64,000 bases of DNA from Chitinophagaceae bacterium (GCA_947380905.1 CANCSS010000008.1:1-64000), one strand, 5' to 3'. Numbered from the stretch's first letter, positions 18,623-28,473 are shown. Translations and numbers: made by a program. The notes: generated by a model from the sequence alone, not told the origin.

Positions 18623-19372
18623 ATGAATCAGAAGTTTTTGGCCTCCTTAGTAATAGCTAGTTTATTTTTTGCCTGCTCTCCTAACAATGTAAAATTTGAT
18701 GCTGGCATAACGAAAATTTTGGATAGCGCAGGGGTGCAAGGAAGTTTTGCTTTAATGGAAAATGGGTCGGGTCAATTTACCATTGCTAATTTGTCTCGTT
18801 ACAAAGATTCTGCGTATAGTCCATTGAATACTTTTTTTATCATTCCTAGTTTAATTGCTTTAGACAAGGGTATCATCAATCAAAATCCTAGTTCCTGGGC
18901 AAGCGCAGATTCCATAAAATTTTACCAAGATTTGATGTCTCAGCTTGGCAGAGAGACGATTAGGAGAATGATGGATTCCATTCATTACGGGAAAGGCCTT
19001 GTAAATGCAGATCTAAATGAATTTTGGAGAGATCAATCCTTGCGTATTACGGCCGACGAACAATTAGGGCTTATAAAAAAAATGTATTTTAGAGAATTAC
19101 CCTTTCAAAAGCGTAGTCAGGAATTGTATAAAAAAATGATTTCAAAAGAAGACAACAGCAATTATCATCTAAGTTATATAGAAGCAACTGATCCCTTGAA
19201 GCAGATTTCTTGGGTGGTTGGTTTTGTAGAAGAAAACAAGCACATCTACTTTTTTGTTTTAAATACAAATGCTAGGGCCAAAGGGTTGGAAAATCAGCCC
19301 TCTTCAAAGTCTTCTGTACCTTTGTTAAAAGCTATTTTATTACAACAAGGATTTTTAAAAGGGCTTAGATAG
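18623..19372 (+). CDS. Lipoprotein with class D beta-lactamase/transpeptidase-like fold lacking catalytic motifs
   Basis: Lipobox SLFFACS; GSFALMENGSGQFTIANLSRYKDSAYSPLNTFFIIPSLIALDKGII and IHYGKGLVNADLNEFWRDQSLRITADEQLGLIKKMYFRELPF parallel OXA-type sequences; ISWVVGFVEENKHIYFFVLN parallels the GW(F)VGWVE...FALN region. Confidence 0.65.
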   Translation: MNQKFLASLVIASLFFACSPNNVKFDAGITKILDSAGVQGSFALMENGSGQFTIANLSRYKDSAYSPLNTFFIIPSLIALDKGIINQNPSSWASADSIKFYQDLMSQLGRETIRRMMDSIHYGKGLVNADLNEFWRDQSLRITADEQLGLIKKMYFRELPFQKRSQELYKKMISKEDNSNYHLSYIEATDPLKQISWVVGFVEENKHIYFFVLNTNARAKGLENQPSSKSSVPLLKAILLQQGFLKGLR

Positions 19373-19406
19373 GTCAATAAAATAATTATCTTTACGCTTA
19401 CTATTT

Positions 19407-21422
19407 ATGGAACAATATTGTAATTCTTTAACCAGCTATCAACGTTTAATTACCCGAGAAGTAAAAGTGGGCAATTTAATTATTGGCGGTGGCCATCCTA
19501 TTCGAATTCAAACCATGACCACTACCGATACTTTAGATACCGAAAAAACGGTAGCTCAAGTTATTCGTTGCATTGAAGCTGGAGCGGAATTGGTGAGAAT
19601 TACAGCGCCAAGTAAAACGGAAGCAGAAAATTTAGCGGTCATTAAATCGGCTTTAAAAGCAAAAGGATATACAACACCTTTGGTAGCAGACATTCATTTT
19701 ACTCCCAATGCCGCTGAAATTGCTGCCACCATAATAGAAAAAGTAAGGGTGAATCCAGGCAACTATGTAGACAAAAAGAAATTTGAACAAATTGAATATA
19801 CCGATGCGGAATATTTAGAAGAAATTGAAAGAATTAGAGAAAGATTTTCTCCTTTGGTTTTGATTTGCAAGCAACACGGTACTGCCATGCGTATTGGTAC
19901 CAATCATGGTTCTTTAAGTGATCGCATCATGAGCAGGTATGGAGATACGGCTATGGGGATGGTAGAAAGTGCGATGGAATTTTTACGTATCGCAAGAAGC
20001 TTAGACTACCATCAAATTATCCTAAGTATGAAATCGAGCAACCCGCTAGTAATGGTGCAGGCGTATCGATTATTGATACAACAAATGCAAAATGAATTTA
20101 ATGAATGTTACCCTTTGCATTTGGGTGTCACAGAAGCGGGAGATGGTGAAGATGGACGAATTAAAAGCGCTATTGGTATAGGTACTTTATTAGAAGATGG
20201 AATTGGGGATACCATTAGAGTTAGCTTGACAGAAGATCCAGAATTAGAAATTCCTGTTTGTAAAGATTTAGTAAAAAGATATCCTGCCAATAGAATGAAA
20301 GGAATACAGCATATTCCAAGCATCGAAAAATTATCCTACAATCCTTTTGAATACAAAAGAAGAGCAACTATAAGCAATCAAACCATTGGTGGCAAGTCTC
20401 TTCCGGTCGTTGTTGCCGATTATAGACACAAACAAACTATAGTTCCAGATGATTTAATTTCCATTGGCTATCAATATGATCCAACATCTGACAAATGGAC
20501 TATTTCGGATGCGGCGGCAGATTTCATATACTTACAAAATACTTTATTGGATTTTGAATTGCCAGGTACTTTGCGCGTTATTACCACGCCAGCTTTATGG
20601 GAAAACGTTACAGACCGCACCAAATACTTACCCATTTTTGATTATAAAGAATATTTAAAAGCCACGCGTAAAAGTGCTTTTATCAATTTTGTAGAAGTAG
20701 ATTGTTTTGGTTTTAAAAATGGAATTAGAGAGGATCAATTGCTAGAAATTGCCAAAGACAAGTCTGTTGTATTTTGTTTAAGTAGCCCCTTGGCGCATGC
20801 CATGCCTGCTGTGCGTCGAATGGCGGTTCGAATGATGGAATTAAACATCAACAATCCAATTATTTTAATGACTCAAAGCGCTTGGGCCACTGCCGATGAA
20901 CATTTGATTCATTTTGCTACAGAAACAGGTGCGCTTTTATTAGACGGGATGGGAGATGGTTTGTTCTTGGGTGTCAATGAAAAAATTCATGCCGATTTTG
21001 CCATGTCCACAGAGGGTGGTAAGGTTTCGGGTAGAAATTATTTTAGTAATCATTCCATGGAACAGTTTTTAAATACAACTGCTTTTGGAATTTTGCAAGC
21101 CACTAGAACTAGAATCTCAAAAACAGAATACATTTCTTGTCCTAGTTGTGGTAGAACTTTATTTGAACTGCAGGAAACGACTGCCAAAATAAGAAGTGTA
21201 ACCAGTCATTTGAAAGGACTAAAAATTGCCATCATGGGTTGTATTGTGAATGGTCCCGGAGAGATGGCAGATGCTGATTTTGGTTATGTGGGAAGTGGGG
21301 TGGGTAAGATTACTTTGTACAAAGGCAAGGAAGTAATGAAAAGGAATATAGACAGCGCTGTAGCTGTGGATGAGTTGATTCTACTTTTGAAAGAAAACGG
21401 TGCATGGGTAGCACCACAATAA
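19407..21422 (+). CDS. ispG: 4-hydroxy-3-methylbut-2-en-1-yl diphosphate synthase, large form
   Basis: GGGHPIRIQTMTTTDTLDTEKTVAQVIRCIEAGAELVRIT; CPSCGRTLFEL...GCIVNGPGEMADADFGYVG; 671 aa with the insert typical of Bacteroidetes-type IspG. Confidence 0.95.
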   Translation: MEQYCNSLTSYQRLITREVKVGNLIIGGGHPIRIQTMTTTDTLDTEKTVAQVIRCIEAGAELVRITAPSKTEAENLAVIKSALKAKGYTTPLVADIHFTPNAAEIAATIIEKVRVNPGNYVDKKKFEQIEYTDAEYLEEIERIRERFSPLVLICKQHGTAMRIGTNHGSLSDRIMSRYGDTAMGMVESAMEFLRIARSLDYHQIILSMKSSNPLVMVQAYRLLIQQMQNEFNECYPLHLGVTEAGDGEDGRIKSAIGIGTLLEDGIGDTIRVSLTEDPELEIPVCKDLVKRYPANRMKGIQHIPSIEKLSYNPFEYKRRATISNQTIGGKSLPVVVADYRHKQTIVPDDLISIGYQYDPTSDKWTISDAAADFIYLQNTLLDFELPGTLRVITTPALWENVTDRTKYLPIFDYKEYLKATRKSAFINFVEVDCFGFKNGIREDQLLEIAKDKSVVFCLSSPLAHAMPAVRRMAVRMMELNINNPIILMTQSAWATADEHLIHFATETGALLLDGMGDGLFLGVNEKIHADFAMSTEGGKVSGRNYFSNHSMEQFLNTTAFGILQATRTRISKTEYISCPSCGRTLFELQETTAKIRSVTSHLKGLKIAIMGCIVNGPGEMADADFGYVGSGVGKITLYKGKEVMKRNIDSAVAVDELILLLKENGAWVAPQ

Positions 21423-21445
21423 ATCGATGATTTTTTAATTGACAC

Positions 21446-22333
21446 ATGTATTTTATCATTTATAGTTTTTGTTATGTTTTTTCTTTGCTTCCTTGGCGAA
21501 TCATGTATTTGCTAAGTGATCTTGTTGCTTTTATATTACAAAGGGTAGTAAAATACAGAGTAAATGTAGTTCAACAAAATTTGGCTATGGCTTTCCCTCA
21601 TAAGTCCATAGAGGAACGAAAAAAAATCATGAAAGATTTTTATCAACAGTTTACAGATTCATTTATTGAGACTTTTAAACTGTTGTCTATGTCGGATAAG
21701 ACTTTTAATAAAAGGTTTACTTCTAATGCCGATGTTTTAACCGATTTATATAAGACGGGTCAGAATGTGCAAATTATGGCAGGACATTTTTTTAATTGGG
21801 AGTTTGCCAATTGGGGAGCAGCCAAATACGGTCAGTATCCATTTATTGGCGTCTATATGCCATTAAGCAATCCTCATTTTAATAAAATTATCTTGGGGGT
21901 AAGAAAAAGATATGGAAGTATCATGATTCCTGCAACCAATTTTAGAGCACAGTTTCAAAAGTTTGCCACCGAAGGGCGCTATGCCATGGCATTGGCTGCC
22001 GATCAAAATCCGGGCAATCCTTTGTCTGCTTTTTGGATTCCTTTTTTCGGACATCTCACCCCCTTTGTGAAAGGCCCAGAGAAAGGAGCTAAACTCAATA
22101 ATACAGCACAAGTATTTGTTCATTTTTATAGAACAAAAAGAGGGTATTATCATTCACAGTATGAAATTATGACTACGTCTCCCAACTATTTTAAAGATGG
22201 TCAACTAACTGCATTGTATGTTAAAGTACTTGAGGAAAAAATAAAGCAAAATCCAGCCAACTATTTATGGACACATCGTCGTTGGAGGTATCCTTATGAT
22301 GCCACTAAGCATAGTAATTTGGTGGTGCATTAA
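21446..22333 (+). CDS. Lysophospholipid/lipid A acyltransferase (HtrB/LpxL family)
   Basis: VVQQNLAMAFPHKSIEERKKI; MAGHFFNWEFANWG (HX4E); AADQNPGNPLSAFWIPFFG. Confidence 0.88.
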   Translation: MYFIIYSFCYVFSLLPWRIMYLLSDLVAFILQRVVKYRVNVVQQNLAMAFPHKSIEERKKIMKDFYQQFTDSFIETFKLLSMSDKTFNKRFTSNADVLTDLYKTGQNVQIMAGHFFNWEFANWGAAKYGQYPFIGVYMPLSNPHFNKIILGVRKRYGSIMIPATNFRAQFQKFATEGRYAMALAADQNPGNPLSAFWIPFFGHLTPFVKGPEKGAKLNNTAQVFVHFYRTKRGYYHSQYEIMTTSPNYFKDGQLTALYVKVLEEKIKQNPANYLWTHRRWRYPYDATKHSNLVVH

Positions 22334-22337
22334 GCAA

Positions 22338-23009
22338 TTAATTTAAAGAAGGGTCTTCTTCGGCTGATTTTTTCGGAGTAGTTTCGAAGCTAAATTTATG
22401 TTTTATTTGAAGCAGTTCTTCCCAGCCCCCTTTTACAATTCTAATATTATGAATGCCTTGTTTCTTTAAAATACTGGCAGCAAGCGTATTGCTTTCTCCA
22501 TTGTCTGTAATGATATAAATATTAAAATGTTCGTCTAATTCCGACATGCTTCCTGGATCTCCCATTTCAGATAAGGGAAGTGAAACAGCGTTTTTTATAT
22601 GCTGCTTGTTAAAAGCATCTTCTTCGCGGGTATCCAATACCATTAAATATTCGTCAAATGGAATGTCCATTGCCAATTCGTCTACTTCTACTTCAATGAT
22701 TAAATCAAATCTTTTGGATGCATCCAGCCAGCTTGAAAAACCACCTTGTAAATAACCTTTTATTTGTGAAAATTCAGCTTTGGTAAAGTAAGCCATGGTT
22801 TCTGCTATTTGATCCTCCTCGATAATAAAAATAATAGGGGTTTCTTTTGTTAGCACACCCATCGCAATCGCAAATTTTATAGTAGCAGGTGTAATATTTA
22901 ATGCATTGGGAATACAACCATCTACAAACAAATCAGCAGGTCTGGTATCAATGATATAAACAGATTCGTCAAGCGCAAGTGCTTGAAATTGTTCAATGGA
23001 TAGCGACAT
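22338..23009 (-). CDS. Protein with two rhodanese-like domains, no catalytic cysteine
   Basis: VYIIDTRPADLFVDGCIPNALNI...GYLQGGFSSWLDASKRFD and YLMVLDTREEDAFNKQHIKNAVSLPL...IVKGGWEELLQ; only Cys in the protein lies in GCIPNALNI. Confidence 0.8.
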   Translation of the reverse strand: MSLSIEQFQALALDESVYIIDTRPADLFVDGCIPNALNITPATIKFAIAMGVLTKETPIIFIIEEDQIAETMAYFTKAEFSQIKGYLQGGFSSWLDASKRFDLIIEVEVDELAMDIPFDEYLMVLDTREEDAFNKQHIKNAVSLPLSEMGDPGSMSELDEHFNIYIITDNGESNTLAASILKKQGIHNIRIVKGGWEELLQIKHKFSFETTPKKSAEEDPSLN

Positions 23010-23011
23010 AT

Positions 23012-23347
23012 TTATCCAACTAGTTGTTCAATGAATTTATTCACTTGATCCAATCGATTGTAATCAACTGTATAAAAAATAAATTTTCCTTCTCGAATGG
23101 TGGAAACAATACTAGCTCTTCTTAATATAGCCAAATGTTGTGAAGCGACAGATTGCTCTAATCTTAGCTTTACATAAATTTCAGTCACAGTTACTTTTTG
23201 GTGTTCATCAATTAATTTTACAATTTGTTGACGCAATTTATGATTCAATGCACGAAGAATCATCGCTGCTTTTTTACTGTGTAATAAATCTACTTTTAAT
23301 GGGTTTGAGCCATTGGCTAATTGTAATTGTGGTAAGGATTGGTTCAT
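23012..23347 (-). CDS. ArsR-family transcriptional regulator
   Basis: ALNHKLRQQIVKLIDEHQKVTVTEIYVKLRLEQSVASQHLAILRRASIVSTIREGKFIFYTVD winged helix; likely start at MNQSLPQL. Confidence 0.9.
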   Translation of the reverse strand: MNQSLPQLQLANGSNPLKVDLLHSKKAAMILRALNHKLRQQIVKLIDEHQKVTVTEIYVKLRLEQSVASQHLAILRRASIVSTIREGKFIFYTVDYNRLDQVNKFIEQLVG

Positions 23348-23534
23348 GATAATACGTATAAGGGGGGTTGGTATCAAAAATTGCAGTACAAAACTACTAA
23401 TTTAAATTAATACTTACTTTTTTAATAATATATAAATTCTTAGCAATTTGGGCTTTGTGTAAGTTTATTGAACTTATTTTAGATATAATTATACAAGCTT
23501 GGTTTATACCACTCATCCTTTTTTTATACCCTTC

Positions 23535-24269
23535 TTAAACTTTATTGGAGTAAAAATCTTTTAAATAGGCAGGGGTGGAATAGGCAATATCTTCAAAGGT
23601 TTTAGAAGCCCATTTTGATTCTGCTAATGCAATGAAATCCAAAATGTTATAAGATAATTCAGGATAAAATACGGAAGGGTGTTGGGTGAAGTTTTTTACT
23701 TTATGTGCCCCGCTACCAATGCATAAAACAGGGCCAGCCAATACCAAATTTTCAATAAAGGGGGTATCTAACACAATGGCTTGTTCTTTCAGGGTCATTT
23801 CCTGAGCTGGATTAAAAATAGCTCCAAATACTTCCATTCTTTTGGCGTCAATCATGGTGAATAGTTGCAGTTTGTCACCCAAGCTTGAAAACAATGGGCT
23901 ACTTTTAGCTGCATGGGCCAAAAGTGCTAAAGTAGATAGTCCAATGAGCGGTTTTTGAAGTGCATAAGCCATTCCTTTAGCACTGGCTAAGCCAACTCTA
24001 ATTCCAGTATAACTTCCAGGTCCCATGGTTACCACTATCGCGTCGATATGGGTAAGTGGAATAGTATGTAAGTTGGCTAATTCTTGGATACTGGCTTGCA
24101 CAAAGGATGCGTGGGTGTTGGGGATGGTATTTTCTATGCTTGCCAATACCACTCCATCTTTGGTAAACGCAATCATGGCTTTTTCACCAGCGGTATCAAT
24201 ATGAAGAAGGGTAGCCAAAATGTTTACATTGTTTTTACAAAAATAGGTGGTGATTTGATAGAAAAACAA
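23535..24269 (-). CDS. tsaB: tRNA threonylcarbamoyladenosine biosynthesis protein TsaB
   Basis: LLHIDTAGEKAMIAF; IDAIVVTMGPGSYTGIRVGLASAKGMAYALQKPLIGLSTL. True start probably downstream of track start; CAAAAATA at 24238-24245 is a possible reverse-strand -7 box. Confidence 0.92.
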   Translation of the reverse strand: MFFYQITTYFCKNNVNILATLLHIDTAGEKAMIAFTKDGVVLASIENTIPNTHASFVQASIQELANLHTIPLTHIDAIVVTMGPGSYTGIRVGLASAKGMAYALQKPLIGLSTLALLAHAAKSSPLFSSLGDKLQLFTMIDAKRMEVFGAIFNPAQEMTLKEQAIVLDTPFIENLVLAGPVLCIGSGAHKVKNFTQHPSVFYPELSYNILDFIALAESKWASKTFEDIAYSTPAYLKDFYSNKV

Positions 24270-24294
24270 GAAATTGCAATCTTAATTTAATTAT

Positions 24295-24681
24295 ATGTCA
24301 AAACAAATTATTCAAACTAGTAAAGTACCTGCACCCATTGGACCTTATAGTCAAGCAGTCATTGCCAACGGCTTTTTATTTGCAAGTGGTCAAGTTGCTT
24401 TTAACCCAGCTACGGGTGAATTGGTTTTATCAGATATTCAATCTGAAACCAGACAGGTGATGGAAAACATCAAAGCCATTTTAGAAGAAGCCAAATTAAG
24501 TTTTGCGCATGTAGTTAAAACTACCATTTTCTTAAGTGACATGCAGTTGTTTGCACAAGTGAATGAAGTTTATGGAAGTTATTTTACGGCTCAATTTCCA
24601 GCACGTGAAACAGTTGCTGTAAAAACTTTACCTCGAAATGTAAATATTGAAGTAAGTATTACTGCAGTAATAGACTTATGA
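24295..24681 (+). CDS. ridA: RidA family (YjgF/UK114) enamine/imine deaminase
   Basis: APIGPYSQAVIANGFLFASGQVAFNPATGELV...FPARETVAVKTLPRNVNIEVSITAV. Confidence 0.95.
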   Translation: MSKQIIQTSKVPAPIGPYSQAVIANGFLFASGQVAFNPATGELVLSDIQSETRQVMENIKAILEEAKLSFAHVVKTTIFLSDMQLFAQVNEVYGSYFTAQFPARETVAVKTLPRNVNIEVSITAVIDL

Positions 24682-25617
24682 TTTTACAAAAAATTGATAA
24701 CTCGTTTTAAATACTAAGTTTTCGTGGGGCTTCATTAATAGAAGCCCCATTTTATTATTAAAACTATTTGGTGCACCACTCAAATTTTCTATAGCAATAC
24801 TTTTTCGATTGGGGGGGATGTACAATTGCAAATAAGGATAATTTAATCCCGCATGTACAACTAATTTTACTTGCTCATTTTCTAAAATACATTCCTGATG
24901 TGCAGGGTCCAGTAGAAAACAATTGTCCAATGCCATCGATTCGATTTTTGTAGGACGATCAAAAGTAGCGTCTGCTAATATTTGTCCTGTGGGTAAAAGC
25001 TTGTCATCAAAAATTACTTTCCCTTTATTTTTAAAGCTTAAACTGCAATCATTCATGAGGCTATCCAAACTAAAATAAGGATGCCAACCATCCATCATCG
25101 GAATCTCTTGGGTGGTGCAATTGGTAAGAATGGTTTCCACACTTATTTGATTGTTTTTGTGTAAGTGCCATTTTACAAGTAGCGTAAAATTAAAGGGGTA
25201 ACCTTTATCCGTTCCTACATAGGCATGTCTCAATACAACATAAGCGCCTTGTTCATCTGCCTGAGTACTTTGTATGGTATACAAAGCGTCGTACACAATG
25301 CCATGAATCGCATCCTTATTTATATAGCACTTTTCAATGCTAAAATGCTTCCCTTCATGTTCGTACTGGCCATTTTCTATCCTACAGGCAAAGGGGCTCA
25401 GCTTCGCTCCTTTGAATCCATTTTGTTCAAAATGACTCCATCCATTTTCAAATTCATTTCCAGCAATTAGGTTTAAAGTCTTGTTTTGATGCTTTACTTG
25501 CCAACTATTCATTAGGGCCCCTCGGGTTGTAATTTCTACGGCACAGCCACTATGGGCGTCTATGAGTCGTATTTTCTCGAAATCAAATAGCGGAGAAACT
25601 TGAATTTCAAAGGACAT
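24676..25617 (-). CDS. Aldose 1-epimerase family protein
   Basis: NGFKGAKLSPFACRIENGQYEHEGKHFSIEKCYINKDAIHGIVYDA; MDGWHPYFSL; AIENLSGAPNSFNNKMGLLLMKP. Confidence 0.88.
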   Translation of the reverse strand: MSFEIQVSPLFDFEKIRLIDAHSGCAVEITTRGALMNSWQVKHQNKTLNLIAGNEFENGWSHFEQNGFKGAKLSPFACRIENGQYEHEGKHFSIEKCYINKDAIHGIVYDALYTIQSTQADEQGAYVVLRHAYVGTDKGYPFNFTLLVKWHLHKNNQISVETILTNCTTQEIPMMDGWHPYFSLDSLMNDCSLSFKNKGKVIFDDKLLPTGQILADATFDRPTKIESMALDNCFLLDPAHQECILENEQVKLVVHAGLNYPYLQLYIPPNRKSIAIENLSGAPNSFNNKMGLLLMKPHENLVFKTSYQFFVKS

Positions 25618-25683
25618 GTTACATCTTGTTTGAATGGAAAATTAAAACTATTCTATTAACTTTGACAAGTAAAGAAATTAAAT

Positions 25684-26256
25684 ATGTATAAATGTGTATT
25701 TTTTAGTCTTCTTTTTATGTCCCTGCAATCAGCTGGACAAAAATTAGCCAAGTATGATAGTACTATGAAAATAGGCAAAGCTGGCTATAAAGTTACCTGT
25801 TTGAATAAATCTTTAGAATCCAATATTTTTAATATTCGTCCTATTGGCTTTAAGTCAGAGGCAAGAGAAGTAAACTTGGAATTAAAGGGCAGGGTACAAG
25901 GTGCGGAAGTAGATGATTTTAACAATGATGGATTTCCTGATCTTGTTGTGTACATTATTGACAAGGAAAATCGAATCAATATTTTTAGTGTTACTTCCAA
26001 AAATAATGAAAGCTTAGATCCTATTTATTTTCCAGATATTTTTAATGACATGCAATTAAGCAAAGGCTATAGAGGCAAAGATGAATTTAAATTGGTGGAA
26101 GGTGTTCTTTTTAGAAAATTTCCTATTTATGATGCTGATACTGCAATAAAAACACCAACCAATAAAGTAAGACAAATTATGTATCGGGTAGTGGTTGGTG
26201 ATCAAGGGTATTTGAAATTTAAATCCTTTAAAAATTTCGACTTAACCATTCAATAG
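25684..26256 (+). CDS. Secreted hypothetical protein with FG-GAP/VCBS-like motif
   Basis: N-terminal signal peptide; VDDFNNDGFPDLVVYIIDKENRINIF. Confidence 0.6.
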   Translation: MYKCVFFSLLFMSLQSAGQKLAKYDSTMKIGKAGYKVTCLNKSLESNIFNIRPIGFKSEAREVNLELKGRVQGAEVDDFNNDGFPDLVVYIIDKENRINIFSVTSKNNESLDPIYFPDIFNDMQLSKGYRGKDEFKLVEGVLFRKFPIYDADTAIKTPTNKVRQIMYRVVVGDQGYLKFKSFKNFDLTIQ

Positions 26257-26277
26257 TAGCGTATTTTTAAAATTGAT

Positions 26278-28473
26278 TTATCGCCCGCTTGTGATTACAA
26301 TTTTGCCTACTCCTTTTTCATTGCCTGCATCGTCTCTAACAAATACTAGGTAAATGCCAGAAGCCACTTTTTGTCCTTCGTAGGTTTTCCCATTCCAAAT
26401 AGCTTGTCCGCCTAAAGCACGTGTTTCATAGACCAGTCTGCCATTTAACTCTGTAATTTTTACAATGGCATTTTCTACTAAGCCTTTAAATGCAATAGGG
26501 CCATTGTATTCCGGAGTGACTGGATTAGGATAGATATCAATATAATTTTGCGAAACTGCTCCAGCAGTGGCACTGCCTCTATAACTAACCATTTCGGTAC
26601 TCGTATTAAAAAATACTTCTCCTTCCTTGGGATCGATCATAATTTGCAATAAAGTATCACAAGGAAGCGGACTATTGTCTTTAGTAAAATGTTCAATGAT
26701 GTCTCTTCCATCGGCACTTAATAACCAAGCACCATTATTGGTGCCAATCCATTTTCTATTAGCGCCATCTACTGCCATGCAATTCACTATCTCTTTTTGA
26801 AAAAGCAATCCAACAAAACCATTGGTATTTTTAATAGGAGGTAAATAAGCATCACAAATTTCTTTTGAAACATCGCCACAATTAAAGATACCAATGCCAT
26901 TGTCTGTACCCACCCAAACGGCCCCGTCATGGTCTTCGACCATACTTGTCACATGGGTACTTGGTAAGTTTCCATTTGATTTCGCAGTGGTTAATTGTTT
27001 CCATACTTCAGTAGGGTATGATTCTGTAGACTGATACAAATAGATGCCTTGGTTTTGTGGCGCAATGATCCATGCTTGCCCCTGTTTAGTAACGATCATT
27101 TTATCAAAACCAGACTTAATAAAATTATTGGGTGGCGCATATAATTTCCAGGCGTTGTCTTTTTTTTGTAAAAGACCTTGTCCATCTTGTAATACCCATA
27201 AATTTCCATTGGCACTAAATTGAAGATCCTGATAAGTTCCAATCGCATTGGAAGGAATACTCGTTTCTAAACTGGAAGCATTTGAATTCAAATGTAATAA
27301 ACCAGCAGGAGTGGTAAACCACCAGGTTTGGTCTTTTGGATCGATGGTGCTGGCAATACAAATGGGCAATTTGGAATTGCCATTGAGGGTGTAATTTTTC
27401 CATCCTGATTTAGTATAGGTGCTAAAACCATTGGCGTTGCCATTAAATGGGGCCAATAAAACCATATCGTTGATAAAAGATTTTCCTTTTATGTTTTCAT
27501 TGGGACCACCCAATGCCACCCATTGATTTGTGGTGTTTTTAAGCAACAATCCATTGCTGCTGTCTGCGATCCAATAATCATTTTGATCTTGCAATAGCTC
27601 CATGGGATGACCTAATATTGTTGAATCAATAAGTGTTAGGATGCTTTTGTCTGTATTCAGTTGCAACAATGCTCCCTTGTTCACATAATTCATGGCAAGC
27701 AATAAAGATCCCTCCTTGGTTACGGTAACTTGTTGAATGTTTCCAATTTTGTTACTTATTACAGGATTTGTTGAAGGGTATTGATAAACACGGTTGGTAT
27801 TGTAGGCGACTACTATTGTACCATTGCTGCTTATTTTAGTAATGCCTAAATTTTGATATGTGGCTAACTTATTCCATCCATTGGGGTTGATCCAATTATT
27901 TTTAATTGCACTACTGTACAATCCCTCTTCGGTAATGGCATACAAGCTGTCTTTTGTTAAAGCAGTTTGATATGTCAACATGGGTTGTCTATTGTTATTG
28001 GGAAACCAAGTATCTTTTATTTCATGCTTTACGAGGTCTACCACTACCATTCCAAAATTGGTTGCAACAAGCGCCCATTGATTTAATATTTTAATGTCAT
28101 TTATTTTCTTATTCGCATATAAGTTGGATACAACAATATCATTGATATTGAAAATATTATCTCCTTTTACAATATCAATATTGCTATTGTTGTAAGCAAT
28201 GATCAATTGCTGATTGAGGTCGTCCCAGGCCAAGGCGGCAATGCCTATTTCATGTAATCCGGTTGATTTTCCCAATAGCTCAATCATCTTTTTGCTATTG
28301 ATGCTAAATACCTGATTTGAACTGGCTCCATATACTTTATCTCCTTTAACAATGTGTTGAACACTTTTATTGTTGTATTGTTCGTTCCATTGACCAATTG
28401 GGACTAGACTATTTTGGGCAGCAGTGCGCCCTGCTTGAAGGAGGAATGAAAAAAATAATAGAAATCTAAACAT
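26278..28473 (-). CDS. porZ: PorZ-like beta-propeller protein with C-terminal T9SS-type sorting domain
   Basis: Signal peptide; two-component-regulator-propeller-like blades; C-terminal YIDIYPNPVTPEYNGPIAFKGLVENAIVKITELNGRLVYETRALGGQAIWNGKTYEGQKVASGIYLVFV. Confidence 0.75.
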   Translation of the reverse strand: MFRFLLFFSFLLQAGRTAAQNSLVPIGQWNEQYNNKSVQHIVKGDKVYGASSNQVFSINSKKMIELLGKSTGLHEIGIAALAWDDLNQQLIIAYNNSNIDIVKGDNIFNINDIVVSNLYANKKINDIKILNQWALVATNFGMVVVDLVKHEIKDTWFPNNNRQPMLTYQTALTKDSLYAITEEGLYSSAIKNNWINPNGWNKLATYQNLGITKISSNGTIVVAYNTNRVYQYPSTNPVISNKIGNIQQVTVTKEGSLLLAMNYVNKGALLQLNTDKSILTLIDSTILGHPMELLQDQNDYWIADSSNGLLLKNTTNQWVALGGPNENIKGKSFINDMVLLAPFNGNANGFSTYTKSGWKNYTLNGNSKLPICIASTIDPKDQTWWFTTPAGLLHLNSNASSLETSIPSNAIGTYQDLQFSANGNLWVLQDGQGLLQKKDNAWKLYAPPNNFIKSGFDKMIVTKQGQAWIIAPQNQGIYLYQSTESYPTEVWKQLTTAKSNGNLPSTHVTSMVEDHDGAVWVGTDNGIGIFNCGDVSKEICDAYLPPIKNTNGFVGLLFQKEIVNCMAVDGANRKWIGTNNGAWLLSADGRDIIEHFTKDNSPLPCDTLLQIMIDPKEGEVFFNTSTEMVSYRGSATAGAVSQNYIDIYPNPVTPEYNGPIAFKGLVENAIVKITELNGRLVYETRALGGQAIWNGKTYEGQKVASGIYLVFVRDDAGNEKGVGKIVITSGR

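Noticed and set aside
18827-18838. Functional OXA-type beta-lactamase resistance gene
   Set aside because: The SxxK motif reads NTFF, so hydrolytic resistance is not supported despite the overall resemblance.
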